From NCBI GenBank assembly GCA_020848745.1, contig JADLHM010000098.1, forward strand, positions 1-64,000: a DNA stretch of 64,000 bases, written 5' to 3'. Of the stretch, positions 42,538 through 50,432 are shown piece by piece. This DNA is from Deltaproteobacteria bacterium. Its GTDB lineage: Bacteria; Desulfobacterota; Binatia; UTPRO1. Position 1 is the stretch's first letter. Every line of letters starts with the position of its first letter. The position numbers and the translations under genes were made by a program. The notes below the pieces were generated by a model. That model was not told the origin of the DNA. It saw only the letters and a program-made list of their open reading frames with translations, and ran no database searches.

Positions 42538-43661
42538 GCCAGCCGCGCATCGCGCCGGCCGAGCGCCGCATCTGGGTGCTGACCGGCGACAAGCCGGGCG
42601 ACAACGCGCAAGCGCTCTCGCTCGCCGCGGCGCTCGGCTGGCCGACCGAGGTGAAGCGGCTGCGCTACCTGCGGATCGCGAGGCGGTCGCTCGCGGAACG
42701 CGTCGCGGGGGCGCGCGTCGACCGCTTCCCGCTCGACCGCGAACACTCGAGCCCGCTCGCGCCGCCGTGGCCCGATCTCGTGATCGGCTGCGGCCGGCGC
42801 AGCGTCGGGGTGACCTGGGACATCCGTCGGCAGGCCGGGTCCGCGACGCGGCTCGTACAGCTCGGACGGCCGCGCGCCGATCTCGACGCCTTCGACCTCG
42901 TCATCACCACGCCGCAGTATCGCTTACCGGCGCGGTCGAACGTGCTGCATCTCGCGTTGCCGCTCCATCGTCCCGACCCCGACGCGTGGGCGCGCGCCGG
43001 CGCCGAATGGGCGCCGCGCTTCGCGCGCCTGCCGCGGCCCTGGTTCGCGCTCCTGATCGGCGGGAGCGCGAAGCCGTTCGTGTTCGACGCCGCGGCGGCG
43101 CGGCGGCTCGCGGAGCAGGCGAACGCGCTCGCGCGCGCCGAGGGCGGCTCGTTGCTCGTCAGCACGAGCCGGCGGACGCCGCAGGACGCCGCGCGCACGC
43201 TCGTCGACGCGCTCGCGGTGCCGGCGTACCTCCACCAGTGGAGCGCCGCGGGCGGGCCGAATCCGTATCTCGCGTACCTGGCGCTCGCCGACGGCTTCGT
43301 CGTCACCGGCGACAGCGCGTCGATGTTGACGGAGGCGTGCAGCACGGGAAAGCGCGTGTGGTACGTCGACCTCCCGCAGCGTCGCTCGCCGAGGTCGCAC
43401 GTCAAGAATCTCTTCCGGCGGATCGTGCTCGCTCCGACGCAGCATCCGGAGCTGCTCGGAGGATCGCTCGCGCGGCTCGCGGCCCGGCTCCCCGCCCGCG
43501 GCTGGGTGCGCTACCCGCGCGACCTGCGGAAGCTCCACGCAGCGCTGGTGGCCGTGAATCGCGCGCTGCCGCTCGGCCGATCCTTCGCGGCGCCCCCGCC
43601 GCCGCCGCTCGACGAGACCGCGCGCGCCGTCGGGCGGGTGCGCGCCCTCTTCGGCGAGTGA
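42534..43661 (+). CDS. ELM1 family protein (GT-B-like fold)
   Basis: 375 residues; GTG start (42534, or GTG 42531) overlaps the methyltransferase stop. Opens IWVLTGDKPGDNAQALSLAAALGWP and carries WPDLVIGCGRRSVGVTWDIRR and ADGFVVTGDSASMLTEACSTGKRVW, all typical of the Mito_fiss_Elm1 family (PF06258). The fold is like GT-B glycosyltransferases, with the TGDS-x2-ML-x-EA segment at the sugar-nucleotide site. In bacteria these proteins are associated with cell-envelope clusters; a glycosyl transfer to a ceramide lipid is possible, not shown. Confidence 0.72.
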   Translation: MSQPRIAPAERRIWVLTGDKPGDNAQALSLAAALGWPTEVKRLRYLRIARRSLAERVAGARVDRFPLDREHSSPLAPPWPDLVIGCGRRSVGVTWDIRRQAGSATRLVQLGRPRADLDAFDLVITTPQYRLPARSNVLHLALPLHRPDPDAWARAGAEWAPRFARLPRPWFALLIGGSAKPFVFDAAAARRLAEQANALARAEGGSLLVSTSRRTPQDAARTLVDALAVPAYLHQWSAAGGPNPYLAYLALADGFVVTGDSASMLTEACSTGKRVWYVDLPQRRSPRSHVKNLFRRIVLAPTQHPELLGGSLARLAARLPARGWVRYPRDLRKLHAALVAVNRALPLGRSFAAPPPPPLDETARAVGRVRALFGE

Positions 43662-43712
43662 AGGCTCCGCGCCTATCGCGAAACGACGCCGGACCCGCTA
43701 CTCGTACCCTCG

Positions 43713-44135
43713 ATGGCCGAGACGAGACCGCGTACCCTGCCGGCGGTGGGAATCACCTTCACGAAGGCGCGAGTGAGCAATCCGCGGCGACCGGATCTCG
43801 CCGAACGAAAGATCGAGCTCTTGGTCGACAGCGGCGCCGGTTTCAGCGTCGTTCCCGCGAGCGTGTTGGACGAACTCGGTGTCGTGCGCCAGTCTCGCCG
43901 TGATTTCACGCTGGCCGATGGTACGCATGTTTCGTACGACGTCGGAGAGGTGACCTTCTCGGTGGGCGACAATGAGGCGACCTCGAAGGTCGTGTTCGCT
44001 CCGGAGGGTGTCACCCCGCTGCTGGGCGCCCTGACGCTCGAGGGCCTCACCCTGATGCTGAATCCTGTAACTCGTGAGCTCCTCCCGATGCGGCTCTTCC
44101 TGGCCGGCGCGCGCCACGGCGACGCTGCCGGCTGA
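43713..44135 (+). CDS. Clan AA aspartic protease-like protein
   Basis: 140 residues. A retroviral-type aspartic fold with the catalytic DSGA motif in LLVDSGAGFSVVPASVLDELG and a flap-like ADGTHVSYDVG segment. Single-domain bacterial members would act as dimers. It overlaps the next gene by one base (TGATG). Function unknown. Confidence 0.7.
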   Translation: MAETRPRTLPAVGITFTKARVSNPRRPDLAERKIELLVDSGAGFSVVPASVLDELGVVRQSRRDFTLADGTHVSYDVGEVTFSVGDNEATSKVVFAPEGVTPLLGALTLEGLTLMLNPVTRELLPMRLFLAGARHGDAAG

Positions 44136-44638
44136 TGCCCATCTCGGATTACCTGAAGAACCTGCGGTTGCGGATCGGCAGCGCGCTCGTGTTGATGCCG
44201 TCGGTCACGGCGGTCGTCTTCGACGAGGCCGGACGCGTGCTCCTCGCGCGGCACGCGAACGGCGACGTGTGGGGGACGCCGGGCGGCGCGGTCGATCCCG
44301 ACGAGCCGCCGCAGGACGCGGTCGTCCGCGAGGTGTGGGAGGAGCTCGGGCTCCTGGTCGAGCCGACGCGTTGTCTCGGGACGTTCGGCGGGCCGGAGTT
44401 CCGCATCACGTACGCGAACGGCGACGTCGTCGCCTACGTGATCACGGCGTACGAGTGTCGTCGGACGGGCGGCACGCTGCGCCCCGACGGCGACGAGGTG
44501 CTCGAAGGCCGCTGGTTCCGGAGCGACGAGCTCGCGACCGTCGCGCTCTCGCGCTGGGCGCGGGGGGTGCTGCCCGAGCTCGTGCGGCGCCGCGCGGCCT
44601 GGGTGCCGCCCGTGACCTGGCGTCCGCCGGAGCGCTAG
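44135..44638 (+). CDS. NUDIX hydrolase
   Basis: 167 residues. A perfect Nudix box G51-x5-E57-x7-REVWEELGL is present. NUDIX enzymes hydrolyse nucleoside diphosphates linked to another group, such as sugar or CoA nucleotides and oxidised dNTPs; the substrate here cannot be fixed. It immediately follows the aspartic protease-like gene. Confidence 0.88.
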   Translation: MPISDYLKNLRLRIGSALVLMPSVTAVVFDEAGRVLLARHANGDVWGTPGGAVDPDEPPQDAVVREVWEELGLLVEPTRCLGTFGGPEFRITYANGDVVAYVITAYECRRTGGTLRPDGDEVLEGRWFRSDELATVALSRWARGVLPELVRRRAAWVPPVTWRPPER

Positions 44639-45192
44639 GCGCCCCTAGCGCGAGCGCGGTTCCCTAGCCCTCGCCTAACTCCATTGGCTGCCAATTCAAG
44701 AACCCTCGTTAGCTACCGCGCGTGGATCGACATCGGACGGCCGCTGCCGGGAGCAATCCAGTCGATGCTCTTGAGGCGGTCCTTGCCCACCATGCTCGTC
44801 GGGTTGCGTGCCGAGGTCGAGCGTCGGTCTCCCGCAAACTAGCGGCTGGCTGCCTCTGCGGTAATCGCGCGCAGAGGCAGGCAGAGGCGTTCGCTCGCCT
44901 CCCAGAGCCGAGTGCGCAGCGTTTGATCACGTGCTCAACTGATGTCGCCGCCGCGCGCTGGCCACTGAAATAGCGGCCCGTCATCGTGGACGGCGCGACG
45001 CGCGTCGTGGAGGTCATCCGCGCCCCGCACCGGAGCGCCGTCTACCGGAGCCTGTGAGATCCTACGAACACGCGCCCGCTTTGATCTGCCGCAGAGCGCG
45101 AGTTTGGACACGCCGTCAGGCCAAGTCCCGCGAGGATCGGGGAGGTCCTCCAGGTGATCTTCGCACATGGAAGCGTCGCCGTTCCGGTGCCA
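44639..45192. other. Gene-poor stretch with inverted repeats
   Basis: 554 bp with no open frame that looks like a known protein. The first ~250 bp are less GC-rich than the surroundings. An ATTGGC-T-GCCAAT dyad lies at about 44682-44694, and an 11-bp perfect hairpin (CTGCCTCTGCG / CGCAGAGGCAG, 44850-44860 and 44870-44880, 9-nt loop) follows. Short peptides in several frames (for example VDGATRVVEVIRAPHRSAVYRSL near 44990-45057) have no recognisable family. Probably decayed sequence. Confidence 0.4.
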
Positions 45193-45666
45193 TCACCTCG
45201 GGGCGCTTCCGATCGCTCGGGTCGCGTTCGCGAGGTACGCGCTCACGGCCTGCGCCGCCTCGCCCTGCACGAACGACTTGATGAGGCCCTGGAGGAGACG
45301 CGGCACCGGCGTGTCCGGCGCGAGTAGTTGGCGGAGCGTTACCCGTGTGTGGGAGGCGTCAACGGGCTCGAAGCGGAGGGTGCCTTCGACGTCGGTGTTG
45401 TCGCCGGCGGCGCCCGTGCCGACGAAGCGGATCTCGTCGGTGCCGTTTCCGGTGTAGCGCGCGGTGTAGGCGACGCACATGCTGACCGGGCCGGTCGAGC
45501 GCTCCGCGAAGACGAACCGGTAGACGTCGTCGGCGGTCTTGTCGCAGCGGTCGAGGCCGGGGATGCAGCGCGCCGAGCCGACGACGTCCCAGAAGAATGC
45601 GTAGGCGTCCGCGAGCGACGCGGGAACGACGACGGACTCGGTGACGTCGGTCGGGAACTTCGCCAT
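45193..45666 (-). CDS. SRPBCC (START-like) family protein
   Basis: 157 residues from ATG 45666, with GAGGAGGACGC upstream. The helix-grip fold is suggested by TESVVVPASLADAYAFFWDVVGSARCIPG at the start and a long C-terminal helix (LLQGLIKSFVQGEAAQAVSAYL). Such proteins bind hydrophobic ligands or act as cyclases/carriers. No substrate can be named. Confidence 0.72.
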   Translation of the reverse strand: MAKFPTDVTESVVVPASLADAYAFFWDVVGSARCIPGLDRCDKTADDVYRFVFAERSTGPVSMCVAYTARYTGNGTDEIRFVGTGAAGDNTDVEGTLRFEPVDASHTRVTLRQLLAPDTPVPRLLQGLIKSFVQGEAAQAVSAYLANATRAIGSAPR

Positions 45667-45776
45667 GCGTCCTCCTCGCCGCGTCATTATGAGCTGAAGG
45701 GTCGCGTTGCCAGGGCGGAGGGCGAGCAATCAGCCGCTGCCTTGACGGTCCGGAACCCCGATTGTACGACCGCGCG

Positions 45777-46976
45777 ATGCGCTTCTACGAGTACGAGGCC
45801 AAAGCCCTCTTCGCCAAGCACAACACCCCGCTCTTGAAGGGCCGCGTCGCCAAGACCGCGGCTGAGGCCAAGACCATCGCCGCCGAGATCGGCGGCAAGG
45901 TCGTGCTCAAGTCGCAGGTGCTGACCGGCGGCCGCATGAAGGCGGGCGGCGTGAAGTTCGCCGACACCCCCGAGCAGGCCGCGCGGCACGCCGAGGCGAT
46001 CCTCGAGCTCGTCATCAACGGCCAGTCGGCGCGCGGCGTGCTCGTCGAGGAGTGCGCGCCCGTCAAGAAGGAGTACTTCGCCGCCGTCACGTGGGACGGC
46101 CGCCGCAAGCTCCCCGTCGTCATCTTCAGCGACATGGGCGGCATCGACATCGAGGAGGTCGCCGAGAAACACCCCGAGCACGTGTCGCGCACCCACTTCT
46201 CGACCCTCGTGCCATTCTCCCCCTACATCGCGAAGCAGGCGATCGCCGCGACCGGCGTCACCGGGGACGATCTCAACAAGTTGACCCCGATCGTCGCGAC
46301 CCTGATCGAGATCTTCCTGAAGTACGACTTGACGCTCGCCGAGATCAACCCGCTCGGAAAGACCGAGGACGGCAAGTTCCTCGTGCTCGACGGCCATATC
46401 GACATGGAAGGCGACGCGCGCGACAAGTACGCGAAGCTCCTCGCCGAGCTCGGCATCGGCAAGGAGGAGACGCGCGAGGCGCGCCCGCCGACGCCCTTCG
46501 AGATCGCGGGCGCCGAGGTCGATGCATCGGATCACCGCGGCGTCGCCGGCAACGTGAAAGAATTCGACGGCGATCTCGGGCTCGTGATCGGCGCCGGCGG
46601 CGGTTCGCTCACGCTCTTCGACGCCATCCGCAAGCACGGCGGCAAGCCCGCCAACTATTGCGAGATCGGCGGCAACCCGAGCGTCAAGAAGGCCTGCGGC
46701 CTCACCAAGCTCATCCTCTCGAAGCCTGGCGTGAAGAAGATCGCCGTCATGATGAACGTGGTCTCGAACACGCGCGTCGACATCGTCGCCCGCGGCGTCA
46801 TCAAGGGCTGCGTCGAGTCGGGTCGGAGACCCGCCGACACGATCGCGATCTTCCGCATTCCGGGCGCCTGGGAGGACGACGGCTTCAAGATCCTGAAGAA
46901 GTACGGCGTCGAGTACTGCGACCGCACCGTCTCGATGTACGAGGCGGCGGGCCGGGCCGTCGCCAAGATGCGGTGA
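45777..46976 (+). CDS. Orphan succinyl-CoA synthetase beta-like ATP-grasp protein
   Basis: 399 residues. N-terminal ATP-grasp domain (FYEYEAKALFAKHNTP, VVLKSQVLTGGRMKAGGVKF, LTLAEINPLGKT) and a CoA-ligase half with IGAGGGSLTLFDAIRKHGG and ANYCEIGGNPSVKKA. It fits SucC and the citryl-CoA synthetase/ATP-citrate lyase beta relatives; the altered GAGGGSLTLFDAI loop differs from E. coli SucC. No alpha subunit (SucD) is adjacent, so the partner and the acid used are unknown. ATG 45777 gives the usual N-terminus. Confidence 0.8.
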   Translation: MRFYEYEAKALFAKHNTPLLKGRVAKTAAEAKTIAAEIGGKVVLKSQVLTGGRMKAGGVKFADTPEQAARHAEAILELVINGQSARGVLVEECAPVKKEYFAAVTWDGRRKLPVVIFSDMGGIDIEEVAEKHPEHVSRTHFSTLVPFSPYIAKQAIAATGVTGDDLNKLTPIVATLIEIFLKYDLTLAEINPLGKTEDGKFLVLDGHIDMEGDARDKYAKLLAELGIGKEETREARPPTPFEIAGAEVDASDHRGVAGNVKEFDGDLGLVIGAGGGSLTLFDAIRKHGGKPANYCEIGGNPSVKKACGLTKLILSKPGVKKIAVMMNVVSNTRVDIVARGVIKGCVESGRRPADTIAIFRIPGAWEDDGFKILKKYGVEYCDRTVSMYEAAGRAVAKMR

Positions 46977-47087
46977 CACGTCCGAAGACCGCGGGCGCCC
47001 TTCCGGCGGGCGCGCGCCACGCCCGCCTCGCTGCGATCGGGTCGGCGAGCGAGTGAAGACGCGCCGGCGTCGGAGATCGCGGGCCGT

Positions 47088-47124
47088 TTGACATGCCGTC
47101 GGGCCGTATGTATACGCCGTAGAC
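47088..47124 (+). promoter_or_regulatory. Promoter and palindromic operator of the TetR-type gene
   Basis: TTGACA (47088-47093), a 17-bp spacer and TATACG (47111-47116) form a near-consensus sigma70 promoter. The palindrome GTATACG-c-CGTAGAC (47110-47124) covers the -10 and touches the ATG at 47125, so transcription would start at or within a base or two of the start codon (leaderless or nearly so). The same dyad stands before the next gene (47773-47793), supporting autoregulation by the encoded repressor. Confidence 0.72.
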
Positions 47125-47730
47125 ATGGGGCGGCCGCTCCGCCGTGAGCGCATTCTCGCCGAGGCCGGCGATCTCTTCCTCGCCCATGGGGTCGAGGGCG
47201 TCACCATGCGCGGACTCGCGGCGCGCATGAAAGTCACGCCGATGGCGCTCTACCGGCACTTCGGCAACCGCGACGAGCTGTTGAACGCGATCGTCGCCGA
47301 GGGCCACGCGACGTTTCTGAGCTACCTGAACCGTTCGCTCGCCGCCGAGACGCCCGGGGCGCGGCTACTCGCGGCGGGGGAACAGTACCTCGCCTTCGCT
47401 CTCGCGCACCCCCGGAGCTACGCCGTCATGTTCATGGAGCACGTGCCGGAACACAAGAATGAGAAGGCGGAGAAGCACTGGGGCGACGCGGCGACGTTCC
47501 GGTTTCTCGTCGACCGCATCCGCGACTGCGCCGCCGCCGGCATCCTCCGGTGCGACGACCCCGAGGCGGTCGCGCTCACCGTCTGGGCCCACGTGCACGG
47601 ACTCGCGAGCCTGTTCCTTGCCGGCAAGCTGCCGCTCGCGCGCGCCGAGTTCGTGCGGATCTATCTGAAGTCGGTCGGGGCGGTCCTCGGCGCATACGGA
47701 TGGCCGGGCGGGGCGGAAGCGCGCGGGTGA
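47125..47730 (+). CDS. TetR family regulator with WHG-type ligand domain
   Basis: 201 residues. HTH of the TetR class at about 6-52 (RRERILAEAGDLFLAHG, MKVTPMALYRHFGNRDELL). The C-terminal domain contains VWAHVHGLASLFLAG, the WHG family signature. It is followed by the FAD enzyme gene with a copy of the same operator, so it most likely represses itself and that gene, with an isoprenoid-like or lipid ligand releasing it (inference). Confidence 0.9.
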   Translation: MGRPLRRERILAEAGDLFLAHGVEGVTMRGLAARMKVTPMALYRHFGNRDELLNAIVAEGHATFLSYLNRSLAAETPGARLLAAGEQYLAFALAHPRSYAVMFMEHVPEHKNEKAEKHWGDAATFRFLVDRIRDCAAAGILRCDDPEAVALTVWAHVHGLASLFLAGKLPLARAEFVRIYLKSVGAVLGAYGWPGGAEARG

Positions 47731-47764
47731 CGATCTCCGGCGCGGATGTCGTGACGCCTGTTTT

Positions 47765-47793
47765 TTGACCTGGGAGTATACGACGTACACTCC
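47765..47793 (+). promoter_or_regulatory. Promoter and extended palindromic operator of the RetSat-like gene
   Basis: GGAGTATACG-a-CGTACACTCC (47773-47793) is a 21-bp dyad with 9 of 10 arm positions matching. Its core GTATACGnCGTAnAC repeats the element at 47110-47124 before the TetR gene. TTGACC (47765-47770) and TACACT (47786-47791), 15 bp apart, are a possible promoter that the operator would block. Confidence 0.6.
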
Positions 47794-47825
47794 AGCCGGA
47801 GGGCTGGACGGAAAGGAGAATGCTC

Positions 47826-49439
47826 ATGTCCCAGCACAAGATCGCCGAGCCCTACCGTCGAGCGGAGCTCCGCGGCGACTACGACGTCATCGTCATCGGC
47901 TCCGGCATCGGCGGCCTCGCGACCGCCGCGTTCCTCGCGAAGCACGGCCGGCGGCGTGTGCTCGTGCTCGAGCGCCACTACGCGATCGGCGGCTACACCC
48001 ACGTCTTCCGTCGTCCGGGCTTCGAGTGGGACGTCGGGGTCCACTATATCGGCGACACCGCGCCCGGGGGCCTCATGCGCGCGCTCTTCGACGACGTCAC
48101 GAACGCCGAGCTCGAATGGGCTGACATGGGTCCGATCGTCGAGCGCATGCGGATCGGCGACGAGACCTACGTCTATCCGAAGGGGGAGGCCGCGCTCCGT
48201 GCCGAGCTCGTGCGCCGCTTCCCGTCCGAGACCGGCGCGATCGACCGCTACTTCGCGCTCGTGCACCGGGCCTGCGCGGCGATCCAGGACTTCTTCGCGA
48301 CGAAGGCCTTCCCCCGCCTGATCGGCGCGGTCGTGAAGCCGATGGCGCGCCGCCGCTTCTTCCGGCTCGCGGACCGCACGACGCGCGAGGTGCTGCGCGA
48401 GCTGACGGCGAACGAGAAGCTCATCGGCGTGCTCACCGGCCAGTTCGGCGACTACGGCCTGCCGCCGTCGCGCAGCAGCTTCGCGATCCACGCGCTCGTC
48501 ACCCAGCACTACTTCGGGGGCGGCTACTTTCCGGTGGGCGGCGCGGGGCGGATCGCGGCCACGATCGCTCCGGTGATCCGGGGAGCGGGCGGCGAGCTGC
48601 TGGTGAACGCCGAGGTGGACGAGATCGCCGTCGAGCACGGCCGCGCCGTCGGCGTGCGGATGGCGGCGGACGGCGCTGTGCTGCGGGCGCCGCTCGTCAT
48701 CAGCGACGCCGGCGTCCCCAATACCTTCGGTCGCCTCGTGCCGCGTTCGGTCGCGGAGCAGCACGGGCTCGCGAGGGCGCTCGCGGGCATGGAACCGTCG
48801 GTCGCGCACGCGTGCCTCTATGTCGGCCTGAAGGGCACGACGGAGGAGCTCGGCCTCGAGCGTGCCAACCTCTGGATCTACCCCGACGAGCACCACGACC
48901 GGACGGCCGCGTTCGCCGCCGACCCGACCGCGATCCGCTACGCCTACGTCTCGTTCCCGTCCGCCAAGGATCCCGACTTCGACCGGCGCTGTCCGGGGAA
49001 GTCGACGATCGACGTCCTGACGTTCTTGCCATACGACGCGTTCCGGCGCTGGGAGGGGACGCGTTGGCAGAAGCGCGGCGCCGAGTACGAGGCCTTCAAG
49101 CAGGGCATCGCCGGACGACTCCTGGACCTGCTCCATACGCACGTTCCGCAAACCCGCGGCGCCGTCGAGGTGGTCGAGCTCTCGACGCCCCTCAGCAGCC
49201 GCAACTTCACCGCGCACGGCCACGGCGAGATCTACGGTCTCGAGCACACGCCGGCGCGCTTCCGGAACCCGTACCTCCGGCCGGCGACGCCGATCCGCGG
49301 CCTCATGCTGACGGGCGCGGACATCGCGACGGCGGGCGTCTCCGGCGCGCTCCTCGGCGGCGCGCTCTGCGCGTCCGCGGTCCTGCGGCGGAACCTCGTC
49401 GAGGCGGCGCGGTCGGCGGGCGCGCGCGCGGCCGCGTAG
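47826..49439 (+). CDS. FAD-dependent phytoene desaturase / retinol saturase (RetSat)-like oxidoreductase
   Basis: About 537 residues. N-terminal dinucleotide fold VIVIGSGIGGLATAAFLAKHG and the LERHYAIGGYTHVFRRPGFEWDVGVHYIG block are typical of carotenoid desaturase/isomerase and all-trans-retinol 13,14-reductase proteins; the C-terminus has GLMLTGADIATAGVSGALLGG, the FAD-closing motif. ATG 47826 is preferred over ATG 47820 because GGAG at 47815-47818 is 7 nt from the former. Expected to reduce or isomerise polyene lipids; controlled by the adjacent TetR protein. Confidence 0.85.
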   Translation: MSQHKIAEPYRRAELRGDYDVIVIGSGIGGLATAAFLAKHGRRRVLVLERHYAIGGYTHVFRRPGFEWDVGVHYIGDTAPGGLMRALFDDVTNAELEWADMGPIVERMRIGDETYVYPKGEAALRAELVRRFPSETGAIDRYFALVHRACAAIQDFFATKAFPRLIGAVVKPMARRRFFRLADRTTREVLRELTANEKLIGVLTGQFGDYGLPPSRSSFAIHALVTQHYFGGGYFPVGGAGRIAATIAPVIRGAGGELLVNAEVDEIAVEHGRAVGVRMAADGAVLRAPLVISDAGVPNTFGRLVPRSVAEQHGLARALAGMEPSVAHACLYVGLKGTTEELGLERANLWIYPDEHHDRTAAFAADPTAIRYAYVSFPSAKDPDFDRRCPGKSTIDVLTFLPYDAFRRWEGTRWQKRGAEYEAFKQGIAGRLLDLLHTHVPQTRGAVEVVELSTPLSSRNFTAHGHGEIYGLEHTPARFRNPYLRPATPIRGLMLTGADIATAGVSGALLGGALCASAVLRRNLVEAARSAGARAAA

Positions 49440-49619
49440 CGCCGTCGGGAGGCGCGTCGCGTCCGGTCACGTCGCGCTCGGGCCGAGACGGGCTTCGAGC
49501 ACGCGTTCGAGGAGGCGCGCCGCCGGTGGATTCCGAACAACGGTCGCGATCAGTTCTTCGATGGCGGCCGGCGCTCGCCGACCCTCGACCGCACCCGGCG
49601 CCAGACCAGCAAAGAAGTC

Positions 49620-49637
49620 CCCCCGCTTTGCCGGGGG
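49620..49637 (-). terminator. Hairpin terminator after the HAD gene
   Basis: On the minus strand CCCCCG-GCAAAG-CGGGGG is followed by GACTTCTTTG, a weak U-rich tail, a few bases after the stop at 49642. A simple intrinsic terminator is plausible. Confidence 0.5.
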
Positions 49638-49641
49638 ATCG

Positions 49642-50316
49642 CTACCGGCGCTCGGATCTGCGGGCAGCGAGCGCGTCGAGCACCGTCAGCACGCGCCGCG
49701 TGTCGTCGTAGCGGAGCGTCTGCCAGCCGAGCGCGCGCGCCGACTTCAGGTTCGCGCCGAGATCGTCGATGAAGAAGATCGCCTCGTGCGGCAGTCCGAG
49801 GCGCTCGCGCGTGAGCTCGTAGATGCCGGGTTCGGGCTTGCGCATGCCGACCTCGCACGAGTCGACCACGACGTCGAACAGGCGCTCCACGTCGAGCAGC
49901 GACCGCCAGTCGCTTCGCCACTCCGGGATGTTGTTCGTGAGGAGCGCGGTCGGCATGCGGGTGCGGATACGAGCCGCCGCCTCGACGATGTCGGCGCGCA
50001 GCCGCTGCGCCGGGGCCGTGGCGGCGTTCCCCATGAAGTTCCGCGCGTCGTCCTCCGAGATGTCGCGTCCGTGCTCGCGGGCGAGCTTCCGCAGACGGGC
50101 GACGAACTCCGCGAACGTCGCCTGGCCGCGCTCGACGGCGGACCAGACGCCGTCGTCGTGGAAGAGATCGCCGCGGATGGCGCGCCACGCGTCCGGAGCC
50201 AGGCCGTGCCGGTCGCCGAATGCCCTCACCGACTCGACGCCGCCCGCGAGGAAGACGCCGCCGAGGTCGAAGACGGCGGCCCCGACGCGCTCCGTGTCGA
50301 TGCCCTCGATGACCAT
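49642..50316 (-). CDS. HAD superfamily hydrolase
   Basis: 224 residues. HAD motif I VFDLGGVF (Asp nucleophile), motif II LLTNNIPEW, motif III Lys in RKPEPGIYELTRERLG and motif IV FFIDDLGANLKSARALG are all present, with a C1-type helical cap between. The DLGGVF variant is typical of the epoxide-hydrolase N-terminal phosphatase/ACAD10-like group. Substrate unknown. Confidence 0.85.
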   Translation of the reverse strand: MVIEGIDTERVGAAVFDLGGVFLAGGVESVRAFGDRHGLAPDAWRAIRGDLFHDDGVWSAVERGQATFAEFVARLRKLAREHGRDISEDDARNFMGNAATAPAQRLRADIVEAAARIRTRMPTALLTNNIPEWRSDWRSLLDVERLFDVVVDSCEVGMRKPEPGIYELTRERLGLPHEAIFFIDDLGANLKSARALGWQTLRYDDTRRVLTVLDALAARRSERR

Positions 50317-50432
50317 CGGCCCCGTCCCTACCGGTCGTCCCGGTCCCTGTCCATGGATCGGCCGCCGGTCGCGTCGCCTTGCTCTGTTCCGAGGTGCGGC
50401 GTATCAACGACCGCCCTTCCACGGAGGTCCGC

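Noticed and set aside
44639-45192. A tRNA or ncRNA gene in the gene-poor stretch
   Set aside because: No cloverleaf with a matching T-arm or anticodon stem could be found; only the simple hairpin is seen.
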